Of a stretch of DNA of 64,000 nucleotides, positions 51,401 through 61,553 are shown piece after piece. Numbering within the stretch: the stretch's first letter is position 1; each line of letters opens with the position of its first letter. This DNA comes from Rhodopirellula halodulae (GTDB lineage: Bacteria; Planctomycetota; Planctomycetia; Pirellulales; Pirellulaceae): positions 186,001-250,000 of the forward strand of contig NZ_JAJKFV010000002.1 in the NCBI RefSeq assembly GCF_020966775.1, in the 5' to 3' direction. Under the pieces are notes generated by a model that did not search any database, had not been told where the DNA came from, and saw only the letters and a program-made list of their open reading frames with translations. The position numbers were made by a program, and so were the translations under genes.

Positions 51401-52981
51401 TCAGCGGCTGATCAACGACTGCTTTTCTGACAGCGGAACGTTTCGGTCAAACAGCCTTCCGTAGCGTTCGTAGTCATTGTAGGACACGGCATGTTGCCTC
51501 CACTTTGCAAGTTCGCGGTCGTAGCGTTTCCGCATGGACTGAAGCAATTCGGCTGACTTTGGATCCGTCGCTAAGTTGACCAATTCAAGCGGGTCGTTCT
51601 CGGTATCAAAAAGCTCTTCCACCGGCTGAATCTCATCGTCGCCGTACCACCAATAGGTGTATTTGTACTCGCGGGTCACGCAGCTCAGGCTGTGAGTGGG
51701 CAGCGGGCCAAACACGTTGATGAATGGCAACTGTTGATGGCCACCTCGCTCGGGTTCATGCAGCAAACCAAGCAGGCTCTTGCCATCCACTTCTTGCGGA
51801 ATCTCAACGCCAGCCAACTCCAACATGGTTGGCATGAAGTCAATGTTGCCCGTCAAACGCTGACAGCGAATCTGCTTTCCATTGAGAGGACTCCGAGGGT
51901 CGTAGATCATCAACGGGGCTCGGGATGATTCTTCCATCGGCAAGACTTTGGATCCATAGCCATGGGCCCCGCAAATGTAACCGTTGTCGCTGGTGTAAAT
52001 CACAACCGTGTTGTCGGCGATGCCCTGCCGTTGCAACTCTTCGCGAATCATCCCAAGTGCCACATCAATCCCGTGGACCTGTTGATGGTACTTGGCCATT
52101 TCTCCGTCGTAATCGGAATCGTAAAGCCACTCCGTGAACCGTGGGTATTGCCGACCGAGCTTGCTCTGTGGTGATAGGTGTGCTGCAAACTCTCGTCCGA
52201 AGTTGGCCGGCTTGGTGAACTTCTTCCCGGCATAGACGGCGTCGAACCGTGGATCCGGCGTTGCCGGCTTGTGAGGTGCTTTGAAGCTAATCGATAAACA
52301 AAACGGTTGATTCTTCTCGGCAGCTTCGCGAATCACGTCTTGCCCAAACGCCGCGTAAGAAAGCGTCGAGTGCGGATACTTCTGCGCATACTTCCGCATC
52401 GACTTATTTTTCGCGGTGGCGTAGTTGGTTTGTCCCGGTCCACCGCCCCAGAAATCGAAGTCGTCCTCACACAAGCCTTTGCCGTCGACCACGATCCCAA
52501 ATTTCCCCGCGAATGCGGTCAGGTAGCCAGCCTTTCTCAACAAGACTGGATACGACTTCTGCCACACATCCTTGCGCATGTTTCCGTGACCGAAGTTGCA
52601 CCCGGTCTTGTATTCCACCATCCCGGTGAAGACGTTGGCACGGCTCGCCATGCAAATCGCGGTCGTGTTGTAGTGGTTGTCAAACAACACACCCTCGCGA
52701 GCGAGTTGGTCCATGTTGGGCGTTTGGACGTCTGGATTGCCGTAGCAACCCAGCGAGTAGGTGCACTGATCGTCAGCAAACAAGAAAACAATGTTTGGCT
52801 TTGGTCTGTCTGGCTCTGTCCCAAACGCGGACAATCCAAACCCTGAATCGATTCCAACGAGCCCACAAACAAAGAGCAAGCTCAACCAAGCCATGCGGCT
52901 CGGCTGGTTGCAGTTCATTTTTGACGACTCGCTGACTTGAGAATATTCACGAGTTTCGATCGCAGTGCTGAGAACGTTCAT
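51401..52981 (-). CDS. Exported sulfatase (Cys-type, arylsulfatase family)
   Basis: A 526-residue sulfatase that removes sulfate esters from polysaccharides or other compounds; planctomycetes use many to degrade sulfated marine glycans. A signal helix ([20 protein letters not shown]) targets it outside. The metal pair starts [20 protein letters not shown] (Asp70/Asp71), the catalytic signature is [13 protein letters not shown] (Cys110 converted to formylglycine, C-x-A-x-R type), and metal ligands follow in [33 protein letters not shown] and the Lys-Ser [13 protein letters not shown] region. Start 52981 overlaps the upstream stop by 4 bases (ATGA); an internal ATG at 52918 also precedes the signal. 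It is transcribed with the SGNH-haem gene. A formylglycine-generating enzyme is not in this window. Confidence 0.9.
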   Translation of the reverse strand: MNVLSTAIETREYSQVSESSKMNCNQPSRMAWLSLLFVCGLVGIDSGFGLSAFGTEPDRPKPNIVFLFADDQCTYSLGCYGNPDVQTPNMDQLAREGVLFDNHYNTTAICMASRANVFTGMVEYKTGCNFGHGNMRKDVWQKSYPVLLRKAGYLTAFAGKFGIVVDGKGLCEDDFDFWGGGPGQTNYATAKNKSMRKYAQKYPHSTLSYAAFGQDVIREAAEKNQPFCLSISFKAPHKPATPDPRFDAVYAGKKFTKPANFGREFAAHLSPQSKLGRQYPRFTEWLYDSDYDGEMAKYHQQVHGIDVALGMIREELQRQGIADNTVVIYTSDNGYICGAHGYGSKVLPMEESSRAPLMIYDPRSPLNGKQIRCQRLTGNIDFMPTMLELAGVEIPQEVDGKSLLGLLHEPERGGHQQLPFINVFGPLPTHSLSCVTREYKYTYWWYGDDEIQPVEELFDTENDPLELVNLATDPKSAELLQSMRKRYDRELAKWRQHAVSYNDYERYGRLFDRNVPLSEKQSLISR

Positions 52982-55900
52982 TTCGAATCCGATTTCTCGG
53001 TTGGCGTTAGGCTGATGAGGTACTTCATCAAGTCATCAAACTCCTGACGACTCTTCAGCGATCTCACCAAACCCTCCGGCATGATCGAAACATCGGATTC
53101 CACCACGTCTTCAATGCTGTCGTCGGAAATCAACACCGGCTTCGGATCAGCGACGCTTCGAAGCTGGATTCCCTCCTCGGTATCTGACACTCGAATCCCC
53201 ATCATGATTCGCCCATCTTCCGTCAGCACTTTGACCTGCGCGAATTCCTTGTCGATGGCTTTGGACGGGTACAGAACCGCGTTCACCCAATCAGCAGGCG
53301 TCATCGACTTGGTGATTTTGTTCAAGTCCGGTCCCAATTTGGGAGCATTCCCAGGCGGATCGTGACAGGCAAAGCACGAAGCTGCCGAGTTGTAGAACAG
53401 TTGCTTGCCACGCCGGACCTTCCCGTTGTCCAAAGCAACGGCAGCCAATTTCTCGGGTGACTCAGCCAACAACGCCTTTTCAAGCTCGACGTTGTTGATC
53501 AGCTCAGGCTCTTGCAAATCCGCTTTGGACATCAGTTCTTTCTCCAGAGGATGAAGCGACTCCAATTCCTCCGGCTTCCAAAACGTCGTTCGCCCGGAAG
53601 TCTCCGCACGCACCTTGGCGACCAATTTCGCGTCGATGGGTGATGCTTTGTTTCCCCAAGTATTCCGAACAAACGTCAACAGATCCGCCAATTCGCGATC
53701 GTCCAGCAAATCGCGAAAAGCCGTCATGGGCGGGACACCGCGAGCGGGGTCGAACACTTTTCCACCCACCTGCATCTTTCCCCACATGCCATGCAGAGCC
53801 AACTTGATCAAACGTTCTTCGCTGCCGGTTACCCATGGGCTGTCGACCAACGGTGGATAAACAGCACCATTTCCCAAACCGTTGGTTTGATGGCAGGTGG
53901 CACAGTGAGACTCACGTTGAAAGATCTCGGAACCGCGTTTGTAAGCATTGTGATACTGTTTCTCAAGCGAACGCGGCGCACGGTAGCTGACGATGTGTGA
54001 TTCGGGGTTGCCGGCAAAATTGACCGCCATTCGAGTGTCAAACGACGTCCAAAAATGCTTCACCGTCTTGGCGGCGACCGCGGCGTGAGGAACGTCGGAC
54101 TCCAGCAATTGATTCAGCAGTTCATGATTCTCGACGTTGTGTTGTTGATGCACCCACAATGCTTCCAACAAGTGATGAGCCTCTTCTTCGTCGTTGGGAT
54201 CGAATCCCTTCGCCCATCGCTGGACCGCGGCGATCACTTCGTCCGAATCACGCTCACTCAGCTCCACATGAGTCCGCTGGCGCACCCCGTCGACCGGATG
54301 CTTGAGATTTTCCAATAGCGAATCGATCGTTTGTCCATCGATGGCAACGGGATCCTGCAGCGGACGATCCTTGACCGTCAAACGCAAGATGCGTCCGTGG
54401 TTGTGGTCTCGACTCGGGTCACGAATGTTGTGCTGCATGTGCCCGATGATCATGTTGTGCCAATCGGCGACATACAAAGCACCGTCCTCACCCACGATTG
54501 CATCGCTGGGGCGAAAGTTTCGATCTTCGCCATTGAGGATCTCCTGCTGAGGCGTTCCCCAAACATGGCCGTACGGACGGTTGCCCCCGTCGCCTCGATC
54601 CAAGTCGTACTGCTTGATGCCCAAGAACCCAATCACGTTCAGGATCAAGAAGTCCTGTTGCATGTCCTCAGGAAAGTGAGTCGAAGACATGATCGCGTTG
54701 GCTGGAACAGGACGAAACTCCTTGGCCAGCAACGAGTGCATCTGGAACCCCTTTGCATTCGGACGAACTTGGTACGAACGTCCTCCGGTTCCATCGTTGG
54801 CGTAGAGATACCCCCACCGATCAAAGCTGATCCCGTGCGGGTTGGGACTGTTCGCTGCAATCGGCGTGATGGCAAACGTCCGAGGATCGAACCGGTACAT
54901 CCCCGATCCACCCGTGTTGAGGTTTTGCTTCCACGGAGTTTCGTGGTTGTGCACCAGAAAGATCCCGCTCTGCCAATAGACACCACCGTCGGGACCATAA
55001 ATCAGATTGTTGGCGGCATGGTGCGTGTCCGAAGTCCCCAGACCTTGCAAAATGGGATAGCGCACGTCGGCGCGGTCATCGCCATCGGTGTCCTTGAGAA
55101 ACAGCAGGTCCGGCCCCGATGTCACCAAGACACCGCCGCCCCAGAATTCGAACCCCAGCGGATTGTGGACGTGCGCGAAGATCTTTCGTTTGTCCGCGAT
55201 ACCGTCCCGGTCAGTATCTTCGAAGATCATCAGGCTGTCTTTTAGCTCGTCGCCGGGATGCCACTTGGGATAAGAGTTCCAACTCGCAGCCCAAAGGCGT
55301 CCTTTCGTGTCCACTTGAAGCTGGACCGGGTTGGCCAAGTCAGGAAACATGTCTTCGGAAGCAAAGAGATTCAATTCAAACCCATCTGGCACCTGGATTT
55401 TCTCAAGGCTTTTCTCTGGACTCAAATAGTCAGTGCTGCCTTCTTTCGCGGCACTGGAACTTTTGCTTCCACCGCCCACGTTGGTCTTCACTTCGACGGG
55501 TGCAGGAACGTTGGAGTCATCCGGCTTGGCGGAACGGCCATTGGCTGCCGCCCAAATCACTTCATCGCGATTGGCGGTCATCGCGTCCAACATTTTCAGT
55601 TCGTGCACCAACACATCTGCATTGGTTTGCCCATCAACAAAACTGAGAGTGGAACGTGAACCCCAAATGTCGTTGCCATCCGTTGCACGATAGCGGTTGT
55701 GCCAGTGCCAGTTCTTGTCTTCGACGGCTTCATAAACCGCCTGTAGCGTCTCGTCATCGGTTTCGGCGTCGCCCAACAATCGTTTCGCGATAATGTCCGC
55801 CAACTCGCGATAGCCGTCTGCGTTGAGGTGGATCCCATTGAGAGTCAATGGTTCATCGGTTTCCTCGTATCGTTCCAACGTGGGCGTGAACAAATCAACG

Positions 55901-56508
55901 AAGGTGGCGTCTGAAAGTTCCGCAGCTTGCTTCGTTGCCTCCGTGAACGCCGCCAGGTTCTTGTTCAATTCCCCTCCGTCCGGCAGATGCCGATTGCCGG
56001 TGTACTCATAGGCGATGGGGCTGAACAAAACGAACCTTGCATCCACCCCCGCGTCTTTTCGCAAAGCACGGTACTTGCTCACCAACTTGACCAATTCATC
56101 GGTGTAGGCCGAAGCACCATCGGGGCCCGCATGTGATTCGTTGTACCCATACATCACCCAAACAACGTCCGGAGCAACGTGTTGAAGGTATTCGGTGTCG
56201 TTCGTGAAGCCCTTGTTTCGAGGACGCTGATTCACCATGTCGCCGGAAAAGCTCATGTTGCGAAAACGAACGTTTTTGTCGTTGAGCTTCGTCTGCAAGA
56301 CCGCTTCCACCCAGGGATCATGCTGCATTCGATCAGCCAATCCATTGCCATAGATGGCGACGACGTCGTTTGTTTGAAACTCAAAGGGCGTTTGAGCAGA
56401 CGCGTTCGGTTGAGCATTCATCAAACCGACGGCAAACGCCATCAATAGCCAACCTGTGCAGGAAGCGGCTCGACCAATAGCAAAGAAGCTGACAAGCGGA
56501 TGTCGCAT
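52978..56508 (-). CDS. PVC-type haem-binding protein with N-terminal SGNH hydrolase domain
   Basis: A 1176-residue exported protein with a signal helix ([16 protein letters not shown]). Domains in order: an SGNH/GDSL esterase-like domain (about 45-265) with [13 protein letters not shown] in place of [20 protein letters not shown] and the His-containing [10 protein letters not shown]; a large PVC-type beta-propeller region (about 355-745, [55 protein letters not shown]). Then a HEAT-like linker and a cytochrome c-like domain with [21 protein letters not shown] (CxxCH), followed by a second haem site [20 protein letters not shown] 56508 is chosen (GAGAGATCC upstream); the frame is open to 56649. 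The fusion suggests deacylation of a substrate coupled to oxidation, but this is inference. Downstream of it lies the sulfatase in one operon. Confidence 0.85.
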   Translation of the reverse strand: MRHPLVSFFAIGRAASCTGWLLMAFAVGLMNAQPNASAQTPFEFQTNDVVAIYGNGLADRMQHDPWVEAVLQTKLNDKNVRFRNMSFSGDMVNQRPRNKGFTNDTEYLQHVAPDVVWVMYGYNESHAGPDGASAYTDELVKLVSKYRALRKDAGVDARFVLFSPIAYEYTGNRHLPDGGELNKNLAAFTEATKQAAELSDATFVDLFTPTLERYEETDEPLTLNGIHLNADGYRELADIIAKRLLGDAETDDETLQAVYEAVEDKNWHWHNRYRATDGNDIWGSRSTLSFVDGQTNADVLVHELKMLDAMTANRDEVIWAAANGRSAKPDDSNVPAPVEVKTNVGGGSKSSSAAKEGSTDYLSPEKSLEKIQVPDGFELNLFASEDMFPDLANPVQLQVDTKGRLWAASWNSYPKWHPGDELKDSLMIFEDTDRDGIADKRKIFAHVHNPLGFEFWGGGVLVTSGPDLLFLKDTDGDDRADVRYPILQGLGTSDTHHAANNLIYGPDGGVYWQSGIFLVHNHETPWKQNLNTGGSGMYRFDPRTFAITPIAANSPNPHGISFDRWGYLYANDGTGGRSYQVRPNAKGFQMHSLLAKEFRPVPANAIMSSTHFPEDMQQDFLILNVIGFLGIKQYDLDRGDGGNRPYGHVWGTPQQEILNGEDRNFRPSDAIVGEDGALYVADWHNMIIGHMQHNIRDPSRDHNHGRILRLTVKDRPLQDPVAIDGQTIDSLLENLKHPVDGVRQRTHVELSERDSDEVIAAVQRWAKGFDPNDEEEAHHLLEALWVHQQHNVENHELLNQLLESDVPHAAVAAKTVKHFWTSFDTRMAVNFAGNPESHIVSYRAPRSLEKQYHNAYKRGSEIFQRESHCATCHQTNGLGNGAVYPPLVDSPWVTGSEERLIKLALHGMWGKMQVGGKVFDPARGVPPMTAFRDLLDDRELADLLTFVRNTWGNKASPIDAKLVAKVRAETSGRTTFWKPEELESLHPLEKELMSKADLQEPELINNVELEKALLAESPEKLAAVALDNGKVRRGKQLFYNSAASCFACHDPPGNAPKLGPDLNKITKSMTPADWVNAVLYPSKAIDKEFAQVKVLTEDGRIMMGIRVSDTEEGIQLRSVADPKPVLISDDSIEDVVESDVSIMPEGLVRSLKSRQEFDDLMKYLISLTPTEKSDSK

Positions 56509-56983
56509 GGATCTCTCAGGCGGGAGGAGGAGGGAAGGGCAACTCCTCAAAGACCACACTGAATGACCGCTGATGTCGCTTGGGCGAGACAGCAGCTCAG
56601 TGGCTCGATTTTGAGAAGTGTGAGGGGACGCCATTATGGCTCGAACCAAACACGACTGTGTGCTTCACTTCTCTCCACCGCGATGAATTTTGTGGACAAA
56701 CCACCTATTAGCACGCCAGCCGCGATCCAAAGCAGTCGTCAGACAAACGTTCACGCCAACCGGCCAACGATTTGCGCACATGCAGAATGAACGCCGGCCA
56801 GAGACGTTCCCCTGCATCCATTTCAGCAAGCCAACAAAAATGGCCGACCACGTCGCGTTAGGAACGAACGATGTCGTTCAGGCACGCGATGCAATCAGTC
56901 AAAATGAACCTCGCTAATCAAACACGTTGAAACGCGTGACAGCGATTAGCGCAAAGTCAGTCGGTCACCCGCAACTTCAGGTG
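56509..56983. other. 475-base non-coding region between the haem protein and PQQ protein genes
   Basis: This gap separates two minus-strand genes; small frames here have no protein-like content. It holds the candidate terminator of the PQQ gene (56912-56951) and a dyad GAACGA-TG-TCGTTC at 56866-56879 that may be a regulator site for the haem-protein gene. No clear -35/-10 pair was assigned. Confidence 0.4.
56912..56951 (-). terminator. Terminator candidate downstream of the PQQ-propeller gene
   Basis: CGCTAATC (56912-56919) and GATTAGCG (56944-56951) form a perfect 8-bp inverted repeat, with an inner CACG/CGTG pair. It begins 33 bases after the stop of the PQQ gene; on that strand the hairpin is followed by AGGTTCATTTTG, which includes a short U-run. 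Confidence 0.5.
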
Positions 56984-58579
56984 TCAGAAATCCGACTCGG
57001 GACGTTGAGGTCGGTCCGGCCGCGTGTCCTCACGCTCGCCGCCACCAAAACCACCGCGGCCGCCGCGACCACCACCAAAGCCTCCTCTTCCGCCTTCGCC
57101 GCGTCCACCGCCACGTGGACCTCCCGCACGCGGCCCGCCTTCACCGCCGCGCGGACCTCCGCGATTGCCAAATCCACCTCGGCCTCCGGGACCGCCGAAA
57201 CCGCGCCCCTCAGGAGCCTCGCTTGCAGCAAGCTGATTGTCAGCGGGGTCAACGGTTTCGCCTTCGTCCGTCACGCAGTACAGGTTCTTGTTGCTACGAA
57301 CCAACAGTTTCCCTTGGGAAACTGCGGGGCTGCCGCCGAATGATTCTGCATCGGATGTGAATCGGTTCACACTCAGCAGTTCCGCCTCTTCGCCCAATTG
57401 ATAAACAAAGGCTTGTCCGGTTCCGTTGACATAGATCAGCTTGCCATCAGCAATGATTGGCGAACCGTAATCTTGCGAGCCCATGCCGCCCCCACGCGTC
57501 GCACCTTCCAATCGCAGCTGGTCAACTTTGTCGCCGGTCTTGGCATCGATCACGGCCAACACGCCTCCCGCAACTAAATAAAGATGCTCGCCATCGAACA
57601 CCGGCGAACCGAAGCGAGCGGAGTCGCGACCGGTCCAGGCAATTTTCGAGTCGGTGACATCACCCGTTCCGCCTGCTTCGACTGCGGCACTTCCACCACC
57701 GCGACCGGTGAACGCAAACACTTGATTCCCGTCGACGATCGCACTGGAGTGTGCTTGTTCCGCACCCGAGGTCGCTGCATACCAACGAAGTTTTCCCGTT
57801 GCGGGGTCGAGGCCCCAAACCTCTTTGGCAACGCTCATCACCAAATCACTGCGTCCGTCATCGATCTTTGCTATCGCGGGAGTTCCCCACATGCCATCCA
57901 AACCTTCTGCTTCCTGACGCCAAACCACTTCGCCGTTGTCTTTGTTCACCGCGACAACGGACTGACTCTCCGCCGATGCGGTCACGATCACCTTGTCTTC
58001 GTAAACGATGGGACTGGATGAGGAGCCCCATTTCCAAGGATCCGATTCGTTCCCCAGCTCGACGTTCCAAAGCGTGTTGCCATCCAGATCAAAGGCATGC
58101 AATCCACTTTTACCGAAGTAGGCATACACTCGCTGGCCATCGCTGACGGGCGTATGAGACGCGTAGCCATGGGCGGTCACACCAATTCCCGTGTAAGGAT
58201 CTTCAGGCTGTGCGGCCGGCACATCCTTTTGCCACAGTACCTCACCGCTGGACAAATCAACACAAACCAAGTGCCGAACTAAATTTTTGATGTCACCTGG
58301 ATCCTGTCGATCCAAACCGTATCCGGAATAGGCGGTCACAAAAACGCGATCACCGACCACGATGGGACTGGAAACACCGGCACCGGGCAGTTGGGTCTTC
58401 CAAGCCACATTCGCATTGGGTGACCACTTTCCAGGTAGCGAACCACCATCTTGGCTCACCCCAGAACCATTGGGTCCGCGGAACCGGCTCCAATCTTCCG
58501 CCTGCACGCTCAGCGGCATCGCAAGGAAGGTTCCAGCCAATCCCAAGGTGCACCAACTTCGTTTTAAACATCGAATCAT
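56984..58579 (-). CDS. Exported PQQ-like (BamB-type) beta-propeller protein with RGG-rich tail
   Basis: A 531-residue exported protein with a signal helix (CTLGLAGTFLAMPLSVQA). The body is a beta-propeller of PQQ-like repeats: VDLSSGEVLWQKDVP, FDLDGNTLWNVELG, VNKDNGEVVWRQEAEG, LDPATGKLRWYAATSG and IDAKTGDKVDQLRLEG. Such propellers scaffold complexes or bind redox cofactors. No PQQ-dehydrogenase ligand set is evident, so binding is the likely role. The C-terminal 75 residues are a Gly/Arg-rich tail (GGPGGRGGFGNRGG...GRGGFGGG), unusual for an exported protein. It starts 58579; upstream is divergent from the LamG gene. Confidence 0.87.
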   Translation of the reverse strand: MIRCLKRSWCTLGLAGTFLAMPLSVQAEDWSRFRGPNGSGVSQDGGSLPGKWSPNANVAWKTQLPGAGVSSPIVVGDRVFVTAYSGYGLDRQDPGDIKNLVRHLVCVDLSSGEVLWQKDVPAAQPEDPYTGIGVTAHGYASHTPVSDGQRVYAYFGKSGLHAFDLDGNTLWNVELGNESDPWKWGSSSSPIVYEDKVIVTASAESQSVVAVNKDNGEVVWRQEAEGLDGMWGTPAIAKIDDGRSDLVMSVAKEVWGLDPATGKLRWYAATSGAEQAHSSAIVDGNQVFAFTGRGGGSAAVEAGGTGDVTDSKIAWTGRDSARFGSPVFDGEHLYLVAGGVLAVIDAKTGDKVDQLRLEGATRGGGMGSQDYGSPIIADGKLIYVNGTGQAFVYQLGEEAELLSVNRFTSDAESFGGSPAVSQGKLLVRSNKNLYCVTDEGETVDPADNQLAASEAPEGRGFGGPGGRGGFGNRGGPRGGEGGPRAGGPRGGGRGEGGRGGFGGGRGGRGGFGGGEREDTRPDRPQRPESDF

Positions 58580-58813
58580 TCAACTGGTCCTGCGGCGACA
58601 ACGTGAAAAGTGATTTGGACGAGAACGCGGCTGAAGAACCACGAGCCTCGATAGAACCCCACCCAATCAACAAAGTATCGGTGGCAATCTGCAACCGAGC
58701 GGCCTCGAAAACGACGAGCACCCGAAAACGATGGGCCGCTGAAGCCGTGTAGACTGGTGACAACATCATCCGACGCCAAAAATCATTCCGCGACAAATCC
58801 CACCTCAAGCTTC

Positions 58814-60097
58814 ATGAATCCTCGTTTCGCAACGACGTTGACGCTCGCCATCGCAGCAACCCTGCACGTCGCGCCAGCATTTGAAAATCTGGCTTCCGCA
58901 ACCGGCGCGGAGCAAAACCGGGCGGTTGTAAAAGACCTCCCGGGCCTCGTGGCTTTTTGGGACTTCTCCCTGCGAGAAACCGATGGCTCGGGGCGGTTCA
59001 TCGCGCACGTCCCACCGGGGACCGATCACAACTACGCACTCGATGCTGCCAACTACGTTCGCGAATATTGGGGCGAGGGACGCGAGGCCACATACGATGA
59101 CTTTCCGCAATTGAGTAGCGGGCCCTTCAACGCAGCCATTCGCATTCGCAAAGAAAGTGATCCGAACTTTCGACCGTTTCTCTGCGTGCCCCGATCGCGT
59201 CTTCATGACACACCGCTCGACATCAAAGGCGAGGACCAATCCGTCACGGTAGTCGTCTGGGCCATCCGCGAAAGCGGCAATCATGCTTTGGCAGGGATCT
59301 GGCATGAAGGAACAGACCTCAAGCAATCTTCCACCGCAACCATCAAAAAAGTCGAACGAGGTCAACGTCAGTACGCTCTCTTCGCGGGACTCAACCAACC
59401 AGGCAGCGCCTGCGGGCATGTCTCCGAAAACGGTGCGAGCTCTTTCCTCAACAAATACGCACTGCACAAATGCAATTCACTGGGACGATCCCCCACCATT
59501 TCCGCGGATGCTCCTGCGGAACAACTCGCCGCGTCCTGGCAGTGTCTCGCGATGACGTTCAATCACCAAACCAACGAACTGACGGGCTGGTTGAATGGCA
59601 TCGCGGGAGACCGCTGGCTCAAAAACCCCGCTTCGGCTGGCCTAATCTCGTACGCACGCAATGCCTATCTCCAGGGACATTACGCGCGTACACCAGGGTT
59701 GCAACCCGGCGAAGACATCAACTTTCCTTCATCCCAAACCTACAATCCGCCAGAAGACACGGCATTGGAGGTCGAGACGGTTTCGGATAGCGAGAACGAA
59801 CGCATCGAGAAACGCCGCTACCGCTACACCGAAATCCTGGTCACCCTGACCAAAGACTCATCGGGCGAATTCGTGGAAACCGATCGTGATCTGGTGGGAC
59901 TGAGCTTGAACCCCTGGTGGTATCCGCATGGCATTTATTCGCCGGGCAATGCCGAAGAAGGCGGCCCCTTCACGATCGGCCGTGTGATTCACAGTAGTCG
60001 CAGCGTGGGATTCACCGGATGGATTGGTGGCGTCAGCGTGTTCAATCGTGCGTTGTCAGCCGAAGAACTGAAAGCCTTGTCGGAACTACGGCACTGA
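58814..60097 (+). CDS. Exported LamG/concanavalin-like protein
   Basis: A 427-residue protein with a signal helix (LTLAIAATLHVAPAFENLAS). The mature protein begins DLPGLVAFWDFSLRETDGS and later has SVTVVVWAIRES, WQCLAMTFNHQTNELTGWLNG and GWIGGVSVFNRALSAEEL, matching the LamG-like jelly-roll fold (TGxxLYVNG/ALSAEEI) that binds carbohydrates or proteins. An inserted region (about 255-330, LQPGEDINFPSSQT...) is atypical. No catalytic motif visible. ATG 58814 is chosen over 58757 since the signal peptide begins there. It is alone on its strand, followed by the L7/L12-like small gene after 74 bases. Confidence 0.8.
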   Translation: MNPRFATTLTLAIAATLHVAPAFENLASATGAEQNRAVVKDLPGLVAFWDFSLRETDGSGRFIAHVPPGTDHNYALDAANYVREYWGEGREATYDDFPQLSSGPFNAAIRIRKESDPNFRPFLCVPRSRLHDTPLDIKGEDQSVTVVVWAIRESGNHALAGIWHEGTDLKQSSTATIKKVERGQRQYALFAGLNQPGSACGHVSENGASSFLNKYALHKCNSLGRSPTISADAPAEQLAASWQCLAMTFNHQTNELTGWLNGIAGDRWLKNPASAGLISYARNAYLQGHYARTPGLQPGEDINFPSSQTYNPPEDTALEVETVSDSENERIEKRRYRYTEILVTLTKDSSGEFVETDRDLVGLSLNPWWYPHGIYSPGNAEEGGPFTIGRVIHSSRSVGFTGWIGGVSVFNRALSAEELKALSELRH

Positions 60098-60171
60098 AGG
60101 TGTTGTTCTGGTCACCAATACTCGCAAGCCAAATGTCGTGAGACACCCAGCCCCATGAGAGACCCAGCTCC

Positions 60172-60432
60172 TTGAAAGAACTGCCCCCCGAAACGCTCGA
60201 ACGAGTCCGCTCGCTCATTTTGGAAGGCAATAAAATCCAAGCCATCAAGCTCTATCGCGAGGCCACGGATGCAAGCCTTCGCGAATCGAAGGTACAAATC
60301 GAGCAACTCAGCGATGAACTCAGGATCAGTCATCCGAAACAAATGACGGTCAACGAATCCACTGGCTGTGCCGGGATGTTGCTGCTGAGCATTCTGCCTC
60401 TTGGTGGCATCGTCTACGCGTTGGTCGTTTGA
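60172..60432 (+). CDS. Small protein with L7/L12 C-terminal-like domain and membrane anchor
   Basis: An 86-residue protein. The N-terminal 55 residues (ERVRSLILEGNKIQAIKLYREATDASLRESKVQIEQL) look like the ribosomal L7/L12 C-terminal fold: helix, short GxKIxAIK loop, helix, as also seen in small stand-alone proteins. The last 25 (GCAGMLLLSILPLGGIVYALVV) form a single membrane helix. It may anchor a complex or act as an adaptor; function unknown. No in-frame ATG exists near the start, so TTG 60172 is assumed. Convergent with the threonate-type dehydrogenase, 25 bases apart. Confidence 0.7.
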   Translation: MKELPPETLERVRSLILEGNKIQAIKLYREATDASLRESKVQIEQLSDELRISHPKQMTVNESTGCAGMLLLSILPLGGIVYALVV

Positions 60433-60457
60433 AGCGAACCCAAGTTGACTCGCTGGT

Positions 60458-61423
60458 TCACTCTTCCCCCGGCGTTTTCTGCCCTGACGATTCTTCACCG
60501 GGCAACGTCATTCCCACGTTGCGAGCGTAAACTTTCGCGATAGCGGCATCGTCTTCCGCCCCCAATCCCATCCCCGCAGCCGCGAGAAATTGCTGCAGGG
60601 CGGCGGCCGTCAGCGGTGCACTGAACTTAGCTTCGCGAGCAATGTCAGAAACGATCCCCAAATCCTTCGGCCAAATGTTGATCTGGCTGTGTGGCGTGTA
60701 ATCACCCGCGGCAACATGCGGTCCTCGGTTCTCCAACATCCAACTGGTGCCCGCACACTCAGGGATTACCTTCAAAAAGGTTTCCGGTGTCACGCCTTGG
60801 GTCATGCCAAACGTCATCGCCTCCGCCATGGCCGCGATGTGAACGCCCGCCAACATTTGATTGACCGCTTTCATCGCGGAACCAGCGCCGACTGCCCCGA
60901 ACCGAAACACCGTCTCCGCCATCGCATCCAGTGCCGGTGCAGCCTTTTCAAATGCGGAGTCGGAACCACCGGCCATGATCGACAGTTGGCCATTGGCGGC
61001 TTTGACTGAACCACCTGAGATTGGCGCGTCCAAATACAACACCCCCGCCTCATCGCATCGACGTTCCATCGCACGCGCGAAATCGGGAGCCACCGTTGCG
61101 CAGGCGACCACCACGGTGCCCGGTGCCAAACGCGAGACAATCCCCGCATCACCAAACAAAACAGACTCAGTCTGGTTCGCGTTCAGGACCGAGACAATCA
61201 CAATGTCCAGTTCCCTCGCGACGTCGCTCAGTTCCGTTGACTCGCCGCCCAGCGCACGAAAACGCTGCATGGGATCCACCGCAAGGTCGATCCCCCAAAC
61301 CGAATGGCCAGCGCGTAAACAAGACGACGCCATGCCGTAACCCATCGCCCCCAATCCAATCGCAGCAATCTTGGTGATGGAAGTAGCCGATGCTTGCTTG
61401 GATCGTTCTTTCGTAGTAGTCAT
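60458..61423 (-). CDS. L-threonate dehydrogenase-like (beta-hydroxyacid dehydrogenase) enzyme
   Basis: A 321-residue NAD-dependent beta-hydroxyacid dehydrogenase, cytoplasmic. It has the Rossmann motif KIAAIGLGAMGYGMASSCLRAGHSV (about 18-42), the family substrate-binding loop DAPISGGSVKAANGQLSIMAGG, the catalytic-lysine segment GAGSAMKAVNQMLAGVHIAAMAEAM, and QINIWPKDLGIVSDIAREA. Closest by pattern to L-threonate dehydrogenase (LtnD) and 2-hydroxy-3-oxopropionate reductase. Start ATG 61423 (GGGGCGAA upstream); the frame is open to 61561 but extends through the divergent regulatory region. It faces a XylR-like regulator across 130 bases, which suggests regulation by it. Exact substrate is unproven. 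Confidence 0.88.
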   Translation of the reverse strand: MTTTKERSKQASATSITKIAAIGLGAMGYGMASSCLRAGHSVWGIDLAVDPMQRFRALGGESTELSDVARELDIVIVSVLNANQTESVLFGDAGIVSRLAPGTVVVACATVAPDFARAMERRCDEAGVLYLDAPISGGSVKAANGQLSIMAGGSDSAFEKAAPALDAMAETVFRFGAVGAGSAMKAVNQMLAGVHIAAMAEAMTFGMTQGVTPETFLKVIPECAGTSWMLENRGPHVAAGDYTPHSQINIWPKDLGIVSDIAREAKFSAPLTAAALQQFLAAAGMGLGAEDDAAIAKVYARNVGMTLPGEESSGQKTPGEE

Positions 61424-61478
61424 TTCGCCCCGCGATATGAAGTCGAAGTAGATTGTATCTGACGACACATCTCTCTCA

Positions 61479-61517
61479 CCTGCGCAGTTGCGCACTTCGT
61501 GCACGATTCTGCGCAGG
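61479..61517. promoter_or_regulatory. Operator candidate: dyad of TGCGCA elements between dehydrogenase and regulator
   Basis: CCTGCGCAG (61479-61487) and CTGCGCAGG (61509-61517) are perfect inverted 9-mers 21 bases apart, each containing the palindrome CTGCGCAG. Between them TTGCGCAC and GTGCACG form further half-sites (GCAC-TTC-GTGC). Their placement 37 bases before the regulator ATG and 56 before the dehydrogenase ATG is what an autoregulated AraC/XylR-type site would show. Confidence 0.6.
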
Positions 61518-61553
61518 CATTCAGCTGTCATTTGTTTTGTTGGATCAATCAAC

